The notes: generated by a model not told the origin, from the sequence alone. Positions 43,892 through 51,490 are shown, counted from the first letter of the stretch. The stretch is 64,000 bases of DNA from Candidatus Microbacterium colombiense (GCA_029203165.1 CP119308.1:2232001-2296000), one strand, 5' to 3'. Made by a program: numbers and translations.

Positions 43892-44683
43892 ATGAACGAG
43901 ACACTCGTCATCATCCCCACCTTCAACGAGATCGAGAACATCGAATCGATCGTCGAGCGCGTCCTGAACTCCGCCGACGCCGACATCCTGATCGTCGACG
44001 ACTCCTCGCCGGACGGAACGGGCAGGCTCGCGGATGAACTCGCCGTCCGCCACCCACAGGTCAACGTACTGCATCGCACGGAGAAGAACGGCCTGGGAGG
44101 GGCATACCTCGCAGGCTTCGCGTGGGGACTTGAGCGGGACTACTGGGCTCTGGTCGAGATGGACGCCGACGGGTCGCATCGCCCGGAAGAGCTGCCCAAG
44201 CTGGTGGAGCAGCTCATCGATCACGACCTCGTGCTCGGCTCCCGGTGGGTACCGGGCGGAGAAGTCGTCAACTGGTCGCGCCACCGCCAAGTGCTCAGTC
44301 GTGGCGGCAATCTCTACGCACGACTCGCGCTGGGCATCGATGTGCGTGACTCCACGGGCGGATATCGGGTCTTCAGCGCCGCGGCCCTGCGTCGCATCGA
44401 TCTTCTTCATGTCGCATCGCAGGGATACTGCTTCCAGGTCGACCTGTTGTGGCGTGCGCTCGAGCGGGAGCTGCGGGTGGTCGAAGTGCCGATCACTTTC
44501 GTCGAGCGTGTCCACGGGGAGTCGAAGATGAGCGGTGCCATCGTGCTCGAGTCGCTCTCGCTCGTGACCTGGTGGGGGTTGCGCCGCCGCCTGACGTCGA
44601 TCAGCCGCTTCCTGCGCGGCCGCAAGAAGCTGAGTTCAGTACGGGCGCTGTCGCACCGGATGCTCCCGCCCGTCCGACCTTGA
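43892..44683 (+). CDS. Polyprenol monophosphomannose synthase (Dpm1/Ppm1-type GT2)
   Basis: 263 residues, with GAAAGGA before the ATG. GT2 fold: VIIPTFNEIENIESIVERVL, ILIVDDSSPDGTGRLADEL, acceptor/DxD region VEMDADGSHRPEELPKLVEQ, VLGSRWVPGGEVVNWSRHR, TGGYRVFSAAALRRIDLLHV, EVPITFVERVHGESKMSGAI. These are Dpm1-family signatures. It transfers mannose from GDP-mannose to polyprenyl phosphate. No C-terminal acyltransferase (Lnt) domain is fused. It lies at the end of the glycan cluster, possibly feeding GT39. Confidence 0.9.
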   Translation: MNETLVIIPTFNEIENIESIVERVLNSADADILIVDDSSPDGTGRLADELAVRHPQVNVLHRTEKNGLGGAYLAGFAWGLERDYWALVEMDADGSHRPEELPKLVEQLIDHDLVLGSRWVPGGEVVNWSRHRQVLSRGGNLYARLALGIDVRDSTGGYRVFSAAALRRIDLLHVASQGYCFQVDLLWRALERELRVVEVPITFVERVHGESKMSGAIVLESLSLVTWWGLRRRLTSISRFLRGRKKLSSVRALSHRMLPPVRP

Positions 44684-44713
44684 TGGTCCGAGGCCGGATC
44701 GGGCCTCACGCTG

Positions 44714-44741
44714 ACGGGTTCCGGTTGCGGCCGGGACCCGT
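44714..44741 (+). terminator. Terminator hairpin after the glycan cluster
   Basis: An 11-bp stem (ACGGGTTCCGG, one U-G wobble) with a 6-nt loop lies 30 nt past the stop of the mannosyltransferase gene. It is the probable end of the glycan-cluster transcript. Confidence 0.65.
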
Positions 44742-44766
44742 CGGCGTTCACCCCGGACACGAAAAA

Positions 44767-44790
44767 AAACCCCCGGATAACCGGGGGTTT
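44767..44790 (-). terminator. Terminator of the tRNA cluster
   Basis: A 10-bp stem (AAACCCCCGG and its complement) with a 4-nt loop; on the minus strand it is followed by a run of Us (GAAAAAAAA on plus). It ends the tRNA-Gly-Cys-Val transcript just 5 nt past the tRNA-Val 3' end. Confidence 0.85.
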
Positions 44791-44795
44791 GTCTG

Positions 44796-44867
44796 TGCGC
44801 GATACTGGGATCGAACCAGTGACCTCTTCCGTGTCAGGGAAGCGCGCTACCGCTGCGCCAATCGCGC
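44796..44867 (-). tRNA. tRNA-Val (anticodon GAC)
   Basis: On the minus strand GCGCGAT pairs with ATCGCGC in the acceptor stem; D arm GCGC/GCGC; anticodon stem CTTCC/GGAAG around TGACAC; T arm ACTGG TTCGATC CCAGT. All arms pair cleanly. The CCA end is not encoded. Confidence 0.95.
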
Positions 44868-44897
44868 CTAAAAAGGCTGTTCAGTTGTGTGCGACGA

Positions 44898-44967
44898 GGT
44901 GGCGACGGGATTCGAACCCGTGTAAACGGCTTTGCAGGCCGGTGCCTAGCCGCTCGGCCACGCCACC
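44898..44967 (-). tRNA. tRNA-Cys (anticodon GCA)
   Basis: Acceptor GGTGGCG/CGCCACC, anticodon loop CTGCAAA, T loop TTCGAAT between ACGGG and CCCGT-type arms. CCA is not encoded. It lies in one transcription unit between tRNA-Gly and tRNA-Val. Confidence 0.95.
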
Positions 44968-45021
44968 GTGTGGATTGACCCCACGTGCGGAAGGTCTTCC
45001 GAAGAAGACCCTCTGCACTCG

Positions 45022-45094
45022 AGCGGATGACGAGACTCGAACTCGCGACCCCAACCTTGGCAAGGTTGTGCGCTACCAACTGCGCTACATCCGC
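45022..45094 (-). tRNA. tRNA-Gly (anticodon GCC)
   Basis: Acceptor GCGGATG/CATCCGC, anticodon loop TTGCCAA, T loop TTCGAGT. First gene of the three-tRNA minus-strand unit. CCA is not encoded. Confidence 0.95.
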
Positions 45095-45245
45095 ATTTCG
45101 TTCCCGGTTGTCCCGGGCACTCATGAAACATTAGCCGATGATTCCCCCGTCTCCAAACCAAGCGCGAATCTCGCGCGTGTCTCCCAGACTGGTCAACCGG
45201 GGGTCATCACGTCCGGTAGTATCGGTTGTCGACCCCCTGGGTCAT

Positions 45246-45321
45246 GGGCGATTGGCGCAGTTGGTAGCGCGCTTCCTTCACACGGAAGAGGTCATCGGTT
45301 CGAGTCCGGTATCGCCCACCA
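45246..45321 (+). tRNA. tRNA-Val (anticodon CAC), CCA encoded
   Basis: Acceptor GGGCGAT/ATCGCCC, D arm GCGC/GCGC, anticodon stem CTTCC/GGAAG with loop TTCACAC, T arm ATCGG/CCGGT around TTCGAGT. The discriminator A is at 45318 and the CCA at 45319-45321 is encoded, unlike in the three minus-strand tRNAs. It is divergent from them. Confidence 0.95.
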
Positions 45322-45325
45322 CATG

Positions 45326-45357
45326 AGAGGCCTTCTGTCGCCAGGCAGGAGGCCTCT
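45326..45357 (+). terminator. Terminator after tRNA-Val(CAC)
   Basis: An 8-bp perfect stem (AGAGGCCT and its complement) closes a 16-nt loop, 5 nt past the tRNA CCA end and followed by TCG-CT. Position supports a tRNA terminator. Confidence 0.6.
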
Positions 45358-45504
45358 TCGCTATTCATCGCCGCGCCGCCTCGCTCTCACCGCCGCGCGC
45401 TTGGACGCCGATCTTCATCACGCCGCGTCTGGCAGACGAAAGGGAATGTCGGTAGCACCCACTACTTTGAGATCTCCATCCGCCAGACAGGAAAGTTGGA
45501 TGCC

Positions 45505-45996
45505 ATGAGAGATGTGTCAGCCGGGCGGGATATCGTCAACTCCACGATCATGGAGATTGTCGGCACCCACCCGACCGTCGAGATCCTTCAGCAGCCGGCC
45601 GAAGAACTCGCAGACGCCGAGAAGCTCTCTCGTCTCGTGGTCTCCGCAGGTCGCAAGAAGCGGGCGAAGCTTGCCGCAGCCTTCTCTGCGGTCGCTCTCG
45701 TCGGGCTGGTCGTCGCCGGACTGCTCGGGTACTTCTGGCTGCTGGACGGCGGCAAGATCGGCTTTCAGGACATCATCCGTGACGGCTCGAACGTGGCGCT
45801 GTCGGCTGTCGTGTCGACAACGGTCTCAGCATTGGTCGGGATCGTCTCCGGAGCCATGGCATTCTGGCAGAAAGACCCGACCGATGCCGAGAAGATCAAT
45901 GGTGCGCGCTTGAGGACCATCTCCACGAGATGGGAGGAACTGCGCCTTCTCGGATTCCCGAAGTCAGAGATGCGTCAGCTCCGCAAGCGCTCCTAG
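45505..45996 (+). CDS. Two-span membrane protein with N-terminal SAGRDI motif, unknown function
   Basis: 163 residues from the ATG at 45505 (an upstream TTG at 45496 is possible). GGAAAG precedes it. Residues 1-20 read RDVSAGRDIVNSTIMEIVG, resembling the short beta-strand AGxDIxxSxI tag seen at the N-termini of various uncharacterised bacterial effectors and NTPases. After a helical linker there are two hydrophobic segments (FSAVALVGLVVAGLLGYFWL and ALSAVVSTTVSALVGIVSGA) and a charged C-terminal helix. No known domain is recognised. It lies directly downstream of a tRNA gene in a spot typical for accessory DNA, next to a GIY-YIG gene. Confidence 0.75.
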   Translation: MRDVSAGRDIVNSTIMEIVGTHPTVEILQQPAEELADAEKLSRLVVSAGRKKRAKLAAAFSAVALVGLVVAGLLGYFWLLDGGKIGFQDIIRDGSNVALSAVVSTTVSALVGIVSGAMAFWQKDPTDAEKINGARLRTISTRWEELRLLGFPKSEMRQLRKRS

Positions 45997-46026
45997 CTGT
46001 CTGTAGCCCCGCGTAGCGTCATCCGC

Positions 46027-46452
46027 ATGTCGACGCTCCCTGGCCCCTGCGCCCTGTGCGGCAGCCGTACGGGTACTCGCATCGACGCCGCGTGGGTCTG
46101 CGGCACGTGCGGATGGAGGTACGGCGACGTCCCCGACCCGGATCTTCCGCTCCCCCGCGTCGACGTCGTCTACTATCTGCGATTCGACCGACGCGTGAAG
46201 ATCGGCACGAGCCGCAGGCCCCGCCAGCGTCTCACCCAGATCCGGCACGACGAACTGCTCGCCTTCGAACCGGGCGACCGCACGCTCGAACAGCAGCGCC
46301 ACCGCGAGTTCGGCAGCGCTCGCGAGGGCGGAGAGTGGTTCACCCTCACATCAGAGGTGGAGGAGCACATCGCGACCCTGCGGCGACGAGGCGAGCCGTG
46401 GAACCTCTATGCGCGGTGGTTGAGTGAAGCGATCCGCGGAGCACCCCGATAA
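46027..46452 (+). CDS. Zinc-ribbon plus GIY-YIG nuclease-family protein (T5orf172/MUG113-like)
   Basis: 141 residues. An N-terminal zinc-ribbon (two CxxC pairs, CALC and CGTC, residues 8-29) is followed by a compact GIY-YIG module: VVYYLRFDRRVKIGTSRRPR (GIY-YIG-type strands, catalytic Tyr/Arg region) and QQRHREFGSAREGGEWFTLT with the conserved Glu-Gly-Glu-Trp-Phe of the MUG113/T5orf172 group, then a short helical tail. These proteins are found with phage and mobile DNA and are predicted DNA-binding or nicking enzymes. Only 30 nt from the preceding gene; possibly one transcript. Confidence 0.82.
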   Translation: MSTLPGPCALCGSRTGTRIDAAWVCGTCGWRYGDVPDPDLPLPRVDVVYYLRFDRRVKIGTSRRPRQRLTQIRHDELLAFEPGDRTLEQQRHREFGSAREGGEWFTLTSEVEEHIATLRRRGEPWNLYARWLSEAIRGAPR

Positions 46453-46457
46453 CACAG

Positions 46458-46491
46458 GATGCGCCCCTCCCCGTCGGGGAAGAGGCGCATC
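46458..46491. terminator. Hairpin between GIY-YIG and SPW genes
   Basis: Outer 8-bp stem GATGCGCC/GGCGCATC with an inner TCCCC/GGGGA stem. It lies between the converging GIY-YIG (+) and SPW-family (-) genes and likely acts on both. Confidence 0.7.
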
Positions 46492-46506
46492 GAGCTGGTG
46501 CGAGGA

Positions 46507-46893
46507 TCAGGCCGTGGCGGCACGATTCCTCGACGGTCCCGGCTGCGGCTGCGAGAACAGCACGACCACGATCACGGCGGCACCGACGACCACGTGCGGC
46601 AGCCAGACATTGATCGCCTCGCCCGAGAAGCCGAAGATCCAGGGCGACAGCGCCAGGAACAGGCTCGCGACGATGTCGAAGACGAGGTGGACGGGCATCG
46701 GGATGAATCCGAAGGGGCCCCATTCGTACTTCGTGAACAGGCTGTAGACGATCAGGCCGATTCCGAGGACGATCGGGATGATGACGGCGGGGCCGCCCAT
46801 GCCGGCGAATCCGAAGAGCCAGGGTGCGGCGATCAGAGCGATGCCCACGACGTAGTCGAGCACTCCGTGGACTTTGGTGGGGATGAAACGCAT
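46507..46893 (-). CDS. SPW-repeat family membrane protein
   Basis: 128 residues from the ATG at 46893 with AAGGAGGAATC upstream; the longer open frame starts in a non-coding-like stretch. Four membrane segments contain the two SPW repeats: LIAAPWLFGFAGMGGPAVII and LFLALSPWIFGFSGEAINVW, with an inter-repeat VHLVFDIVASL. The family is named for this repeat and has no established function. A hydrophilic basic tail ends it. Confidence 0.88.
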   Translation of the reverse strand: MRFIPTKVHGVLDYVVGIALIAAPWLFGFAGMGGPAVIIPIVLGIGLIVYSLFTKYEWGPFGFIPMPVHLVFDIVASLFLALSPWIFGFSGEAINVWLPHVVVGAAVIVVVLFSQPQPGPSRNRAATA

Positions 46894-46995
46894 GATTCCT
46901 CCTTGTGCTGTGCCGCGGTCACGGCTCATGGATAGTTCGGCACCCGAAGAGAATCGGATTGGCGGAACCTCACAAGAAGGCGTCGTGCTCGTTCG

Positions 46996-47571
46996 TCAGC
47001 CCGCGGTCGTCCAGCCGTAGCGAGACCGAAGTGCGTTCGCGACTGTGTCATATCGACGGCGTTCGAGCGCGGCGGCCTCACGACGGAGCCCGCGCTCGTG
47101 CACGCTGTAGAGCTGCTCGATGTCGACCCAGGACTCGCGCCCCTGCGAATCCCACTCACCGGTGCCGATGGACAGGTAGTCCCGGTCACCGTCGTGGGGC
47201 TTGCTCGTCATCCGCACCGCGTAGACACGATCCTCCGACTGACGGCCGATCACCAGCACCGGCCGATCCTTGCCGCGACCGTCGTTCTCCTCGTACGGCA
47301 CCCACGTCCAGATGATCTCCCCGGCATCCGGTGCTCCGTCCCGATCGGGCGCATAGTCGATGCGTAGGGAATCGATGCGATCCGGATCGACCCGCACTGT
47401 GGCACTGCCCCCCGGGATTCCGTGATCGGGCGCCTCGTGCGCGGCGGAGACCTCGGGGCGCAGACGCGCGTTCGGGCGCCCCGGACCTGTGGTCCGAGAC
47501 GCCCGATTCGATCCCAGCGCTTTGAGAAGGATCTCCGCGATCGTGGAGAGGATGCCGTTCGATGAACTCAC
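46996..47571 (-). CDS. PemK/MazF-like domain protein with N-terminal extension
   Basis: 191 residues, GTG start. After about 75 Ser/Pro/Arg-rich residues comes a compact domain: GEIIWTWVPYEENDGRGKDR, PVLVIGRQSEDRVYAVRMTS, RESWVDIEQLYSVHERGLRR. The WTWVPYEEND-GRGKDRPVLVI segment is the PemK/MazF-type core seen in many actinobacterial proteins that are not clear toxins. No partner antitoxin gene is adjacent. Neighbours are the SPW gene and amtB, all on the minus strand. Whether it cleaves RNA is unknown. Confidence 0.75.
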   Translation of the reverse strand: MSSSNGILSTIAEILLKALGSNRASRTTGPGRPNARLRPEVSAAHEAPDHGIPGGSATVRVDPDRIDSLRIDYAPDRDGAPDAGEIIWTWVPYEENDGRGKDRPVLVIGRQSEDRVYAVRMTSKPHDGDRDYLSIGTGEWDSQGRESWVDIEQLYSVHERGLRREAAALERRRYDTVANALRSRYGWTTAG

Positions 47572-47589
47572 ACGGTCACCCTAACCGCC

Positions 47590-48828
47590 TCACGCGTCTG
47601 CGAGTGCGTATCCCTCTTCGCCGTGGACGACCTGGTCGACACCGGCGATCTCGTCTTCGTTCGTGATCCGGAAGCCGATGGTCTTCTCGATCGCGAAGCC
47701 GATGATGAACGCGACGACGAAGGAGTAGATCAGCACGCCGAGCGCGGCGATCACCTGGACGGCAAGCTGACGGGCGTCGCCGCCCACGAACAGGCCGGTG
47801 CCGCTGGCGAAGAATCCGAGGTACAGGGTTCCGATGAGACCACCGACGAGGTGGATGCCGACCACGTCGAGCGAGTCGTCGAAGCCGAGGCGGAACTTCA
47901 GCTCGATGGCGAGTGCGCAGACGACACCGGCGAGAGCGCCCAGGAGCAGTGCCCAACCGGGTGTCAGGTTGGCGCACGCCGGGGTGATCGCGACGAGACC
48001 GGCGACAGCACCCGATGCGGCACCGACTGAGGTCGGCTTCCCGTCCTTGATCTTCTCGACCAGGATCCACCCGAGGATCGCGGCTGCCGTGGCGCCCAGG
48101 GTGTTGATGCCGATGAGGCCGACGCCGCCCATGTCCTCGGCGAGCCATTCTGCGCCCGCGTTGAAGCCGAACCAACCGAACCACAGCAGTGCGGCGCCGA
48201 GCAGCGTCAGCGGCACGTTGTGCGGCTTGAGGATGCCCTTCTGGAAGCCGATGCGCTTGCCGAGCACGAGAGCCAGCGCCAGCGCTGCGGCACCGGCGTT
48301 GATGTGCACCGCGGTACCGCCGGCGTAGTCGATGACGCCGATGCCGCTGTCCTCACCGAACAGCGTGGTGCCGAGGTTCATGATCCAACCGCCGCCCCAG
48401 ACCCAGGCGGCGACCGGGAAGTAGCCGACAGTCGCGAACACACCGGCGAAGATCAGCCAGCTGCCGAACTTCGCCCGGTCCGCGATCGCGCCGGAGATCA
48501 GCGCGACGGTGATGATGGCGAACGTCGCGCCGTAGGCGACGCCGAGCAGTGCCACGTTCGAGCCTTCACCGGCGGCGAGGCTCGCGAGGCCGAAGTCTGC
48601 GAAGGGGTTGCCTGCGAAGGCGGTCGGGCTGTCGACGGCGCTCATCGAGAAGCCGAAGAGAATCCACAGCACGGCGACAAGGCCGATCGAGCCGAAGCTC
48701 ATCATCATCATGCTGACGACGCTCTTCGCCTTGACGAGACCGCCGTAGAAGAAGGCGACGCCGGGCGTCATGAGTAGGACCAACGCTGTCGCGGTGATCG
48801 CCCACGAGATGTTGCCGGGAGCATCCAT
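47590..48828 (-). CDS. amtB: Ammonium transporter (Amt family)
   Basis: 412 residues with eleven membrane helices. Signature features: VAFFYGGLVKAKSVVSMMMM, YFPVAAWVWGGGWIMNLGTT, DYAGGTAVHINAGAAALALA (twin-His pore first His), WFGWFGFNAGAEW, VGIHLVGGLIGTLYLGFFAS (second His). It conducts ammonium/ammonia across the membrane. A GlnR-type box 52-89 bp upstream of its start suggests nitrogen control. No glnK (P-II) follows; the next gene downstream is the unrelated PemK-like gene. Confidence 0.95.
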   Translation of the reverse strand: MDAPGNISWAITATALVLLMTPGVAFFYGGLVKAKSVVSMMMMSFGSIGLVAVLWILFGFSMSAVDSPTAFAGNPFADFGLASLAAGEGSNVALLGVAYGATFAIITVALISGAIADRAKFGSWLIFAGVFATVGYFPVAAWVWGGGWIMNLGTTLFGEDSGIGVIDYAGGTAVHINAGAAALALALVLGKRIGFQKGILKPHNVPLTLLGAALLWFGWFGFNAGAEWLAEDMGGVGLIGINTLGATAAAILGWILVEKIKDGKPTSVGAASGAVAGLVAITPACANLTPGWALLLGALAGVVCALAIELKFRLGFDDSLDVVGIHLVGGLIGTLYLGFFASGTGLFVGGDARQLAVQVIAALGVLIYSFVVAFIIGFAIEKTIGFRITNEDEIAGVDQVVHGEEGYALADA

Positions 48829-48879
48829 AGGAAAACCTCACATCCGAAGTAATTGAGAGCTTCAGTGTGACCACGCGCG

Positions 48880-48917
48880 GTTTCGTCAATGCGTGAAGTT
48901 TGTTTCTGGGCTGTTAC
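48880..48917 (-). promoter_or_regulatory. GlnR box upstream of amtB
   Basis: Read toward amtB, the pentamers are GTAAC-n6-GAAAC-n6-CACGC-n6-GAAAC with exact 6-bp spacers. Compared with GTnAC-n6-GnAAC-n6-GTnAC-n6-GnAAC, three of four half-sites match perfectly and the third is weak. Lies 52-89 bp upstream of the amtB ATG. A second match stands before nirB. Confidence 0.75.
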
Positions 48918-48962
48918 AGCATGGCCTTGCGTGTGAACATCGCGTTACGGCGGGCTTCGCGG

Positions 48963-50000
48963 TTACGCAGAATGCGTGAGCGCGTTGAGTCGGGAGATGG
49001 CGCGCAGATACTTCTTGCGGTAACCGCCGGCCAGCATCTCGTCGGAGAACACGGCGTCGAGGCCGCCCCCAGTCGCCACGATCGGGATCTGCGCGTCGTA
49101 CACGCGGTCGACGAAGGCGACGAGGCGGAGCGCCTCGGACTGGTCGACGAGTTGGCGCACCCCGCGCAAACCCACCAGATCGACGCCGGTGAGCAGGCGG
49201 ATGTAGCGGGACGGATGCACCTGCGCGAGGTGGCGGACGAGGTCGTCGAAGGCGTCATCGGATGCCGAACCCGTGTCGGCACGCATAGCGACGGCCCGCG
49301 CGTAGGCGTCGTCATCGAGGACGACGGCGTGCCCGTCGAGCGCCCGCTGACGGAAGTCGACGCCGTCGATGCGCAGCGTCTGGAAGCTGTCCGACATGGC
49401 GTGGATCTCCCGGAGGAAGTCCTGCGCCGCGAACCGACCCTCGCCCAGCGCGTTCGGCGGGGTGTTCGATGTGGCGGCCAGACGTGTGCCGGTCGGGACG
49501 AGTTCGCCCAGCAGACGCGTCATCACCATCGTGTCGCCCGGGTCATCGAGCTCGAATTCGTCGATGCAGAGCAGGTCGGCACCCTTGAGGAGGTCGACGG
49601 TGTTCTTGTACCCGAGCGCGCCGACGAGCGCCGTGTACTCGATGAACGACCCGAAGTACTTCCGTCGAGCGGGCATCGCGTGATAGATCGAGGCGAGCAG
49701 GTGGGTCTTGCCGACGCCGAACCCTCCATCGAGGTAGACGCCCGGTTTCTGCGCTGGCTCCTTCTTCGCCCTGCTGAACAGACCACCGCGCTTGACCGGC
49801 GCTGCGCGCCCGGCGAAGCGCATCAGCGTCTCCTTCGCCTCCTCCTGTGACGGGTAGGCGGCATCGGCACGGTAGCTCTCGAACGTCGCTCCATCGAACT
49901 GCGGAGGCGGCACCAGGCTCGCCAGCATCTCGGGACCGCTGACGGTGGGCTGGCGCTCGGTGAGGTGCACGATTCCCGTGCTGCTCGTCGTGTCGGTCAT
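48963..50000 (-). CDS. zapE: AFG1-like ATPase / cell division protein ZapE
   Basis: 345 residues. AAA+ P-loop GVYLDGGFGVGKTHLLASIY at about 88-107, Walker B LLCIDEFELDDPGDTMVMTR, and further AFG1-type motifs (ATSNTPPNALGEGRFAAQDF, RALDGHAVVLDDDAYARAV, LRLVAFVDRVYDAQIPIVAT). ZapE/AFG1 proteins are ATPases linked to FtsZ-ring constriction and to protein quality control; in actinobacteria the role is not settled. It is divergent from the sulfurtransferase gene (145-bp gap). Confidence 0.92.
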   Translation of the reverse strand: MTDTTSSTGIVHLTERQPTVSGPEMLASLVPPPQFDGATFESYRADAAYPSQEEAKETLMRFAGRAAPVKRGGLFSRAKKEPAQKPGVYLDGGFGVGKTHLLASIYHAMPARRKYFGSFIEYTALVGALGYKNTVDLLKGADLLCIDEFELDDPGDTMVMTRLLGELVPTGTRLAATSNTPPNALGEGRFAAQDFLREIHAMSDSFQTLRIDGVDFRQRALDGHAVVLDDDAYARAVAMRADTGSASDDAFDDLVRHLAQVHPSRYIRLLTGVDLVGLRGVRQLVDQSEALRLVAFVDRVYDAQIPIVATGGGLDAVFSDEMLAGGYRKKYLRAISRLNALTHSA

Positions 50001-50145
50001 CGCGGTCCTGAATCAGTGCTGGCCTGTGTCGAAGTCTTACGAATCGGGTGCAGGGTGCTCGGCGGGGATCTATCGTCGAAGGGACGGCTCAACACTACGC
50101 CGTCCGCCCCTGCACCATCGCCCGCTCACCGGTACGGAGATCCCC

Positions 50146-51039
50146 ATGACCATCGAGTTCGATTCCACTTCGCCCAAGTTCGCCGAGTATTCCGAGCCCG
50201 GTCGTCTCGTGACCACCGAGTGGCTCGCCTCCCGCCTCGATACTCCGGGACTCGTCGTCGTCGAGTCCGACGAAGACGTGCTGCTCTATGAGACCGGCCA
50301 CATCCCGGGTGCGGTGAAGGTGGACTGGCACACCGAGTTGAACGACCCGGTCGTGCGCGACTACGTCGATGGCGAGGGCTTCGCCGAGCTCCTCAGCCGC
50401 AAGGGCATCTCCCGCGACGACACCGTCGTGATCTACGGCGACAAGAACAACTGGTGGGCGGCGTACGCGCTGTGGGTGTTCTCGCTGTTCGGCCACGAGG
50501 ACGTGCGACTGCTCGACGGCGGACGCGATCGCTGGATCTCCGAGGGACGCGAGCTGACGCGTGACGCCACGGTGCGTCCCGCAACCGAGTACCCGATCGT
50601 CGAGCGCGACGACTCCGTCATCCGCGCGTACAAGGAAGATGTGCTCAGCCACATCGGCAACCCCCTGATCGACGTGCGCTCTCCGGAGGAGTACAGCGGT
50701 GAGCGCACCACGGCCCCCGCGTACCCCGAGGAGGGTACTCTGCGGGCCGGCCACATCCCGACGGCTCAGAGCGTTCCGTGGGCGAAGGCTGTCGCCGAGG
50801 ATGGCGGATTCCGCTCGCGCGCCGAGCTCGACGCCATCTACCGTGACGGTGCCGGTCTCGCCGATGGCGATGACGTCGTCGCCTACTGCCGCATCGGCGA
50901 GCGTTCAAGCCACACGTGGTTCGTGCTCAAGCACCTGCTGGGGTTCGAGAACGTGCGCAACTACGACGGCTCCTGGACCGAATGGGGCAGCGCGGTCCGC
51001 GTGCCGATCGTCACCGGCAGCGAGCCCGGATCACTCTGA
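50146..51039 (+). CDS. Rhodanese-type sulfurtransferase (thiosulfate/3-mercaptopyruvate)
   Basis: 297 residues from the ATG at 50146 with GGAGA upstream; a 67-codon in-frame extension is not used. Tandem rhodanese domains: WLASRLDTPGLVVVESDEDV, LYETGHIPGAVKVDW and DVRSPEEYSGERTTAP, GHIPTAQSVPWAKAV, with catalytic Cys in VAYCRIGERSSHTWFVLKHL (CRIGERS loop). It transfers sulfur from thiosulfate or mercaptopyruvate to thiophiles. It is 19 nt from sufE, forming a sulfur-transfer pair. Confidence 0.93.
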   Translation: MTIEFDSTSPKFAEYSEPGRLVTTEWLASRLDTPGLVVVESDEDVLLYETGHIPGAVKVDWHTELNDPVVRDYVDGEGFAELLSRKGISRDDTVVIYGDKNNWWAAYALWVFSLFGHEDVRLLDGGRDRWISEGRELTRDATVRPATEYPIVERDDSVIRAYKEDVLSHIGNPLIDVRSPEEYSGERTTAPAYPEEGTLRAGHIPTAQSVPWAKAVAEDGGFRSRAELDAIYRDGAGLADGDDVVAYCRIGERSSHTWFVLKHLLGFENVRNYDGSWTEWGSAVRVPIVTGSEPGSL

Positions 51040-51058
51040 TCGTGTGAGAATGACAGGG

Positions 51059-51490
51059 ATGAGCGCAACCGAAGTCCCTGACATCCTCGCCGAGATCCGC
51101 GACGGTTTCCTCGAGACACCGGAGGCCGATCGTCTGCTGCTCCTTCTGGAGTTCGCCGACGAATTACCTCCGGTCTCCGACGAGGTGGCCGACCACCCGG
51201 AGATGTGCGAACGCGTGGCCGAGTGCCAATCGCCGGTGTACATCTACGTCGAGGTCATCGACGGTGTCGTGACGATGCACGCCACCGCTCCGCCCGAGGC
51301 GCCGACGACCCGAGGGTTCGCGAGCATCCTGGTGCAGGGCATCACAGGGCTCACGCCCGACGAGGTTCTCGCGATCCCCGACGACTATCCGCAGTCCATC
51401 GGGCTGACCAAGGCGGTCTCGCCGCTCCGGATCGGCGGGATGACGGGGATGCTCATGAGGGCGAAGAAGCAGGTCACGCAGAAGCGGTGA
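51059..51490 (+). CDS. sufE: SufE-family sulfur acceptor protein
   Basis: 143 residues. SufE fold: LLLLEFADELPPVSDEVADH, PEMCERVAECQSPVYIYVEV with the persulfide-carrying Cys in ECQSPVY, and FASILVQGITGLTPDEVLAI, IGLTKAVSPLRIGGMTGMLM. SufE accepts sulfur from a cysteine desulfurase. It follows the sulfurtransferase gene and its last 17 nt overlap the convergent hydrolase gene. Confidence 0.92.
   Translation: MSATEVPDILAEIRDGFLETPEADRLLLLLEFADELPPVSDEVADHPEMCERVAECQSPVYIYVEVIDGVVTMHATAPPEAPTTRGFASILVQGITGLTPDEVLAIPDDYPQSIGLTKAVSPLRIGGMTGMLMRAKKQVTQKR

Noticed and set aside
44789..45508. 239-codon open frame across the tRNA cluster
   Set aside because: The region holds four well-formed tRNA genes and terminators; the frame is a by-product.
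44796..46500. Integrated genomic island at the tRNA cluster
   Set aside because: No integrase, transposase or direct repeat of a tRNA 3' end was seen, so only the accessory-pair observation is kept.
49945..50145. Upstream extension of the sulfurtransferase with a hydrophobic start
   Set aside because: The ATG at 50146 has a ribosome site and gives the normal N-terminus; the extension would overlap zapE's start region.
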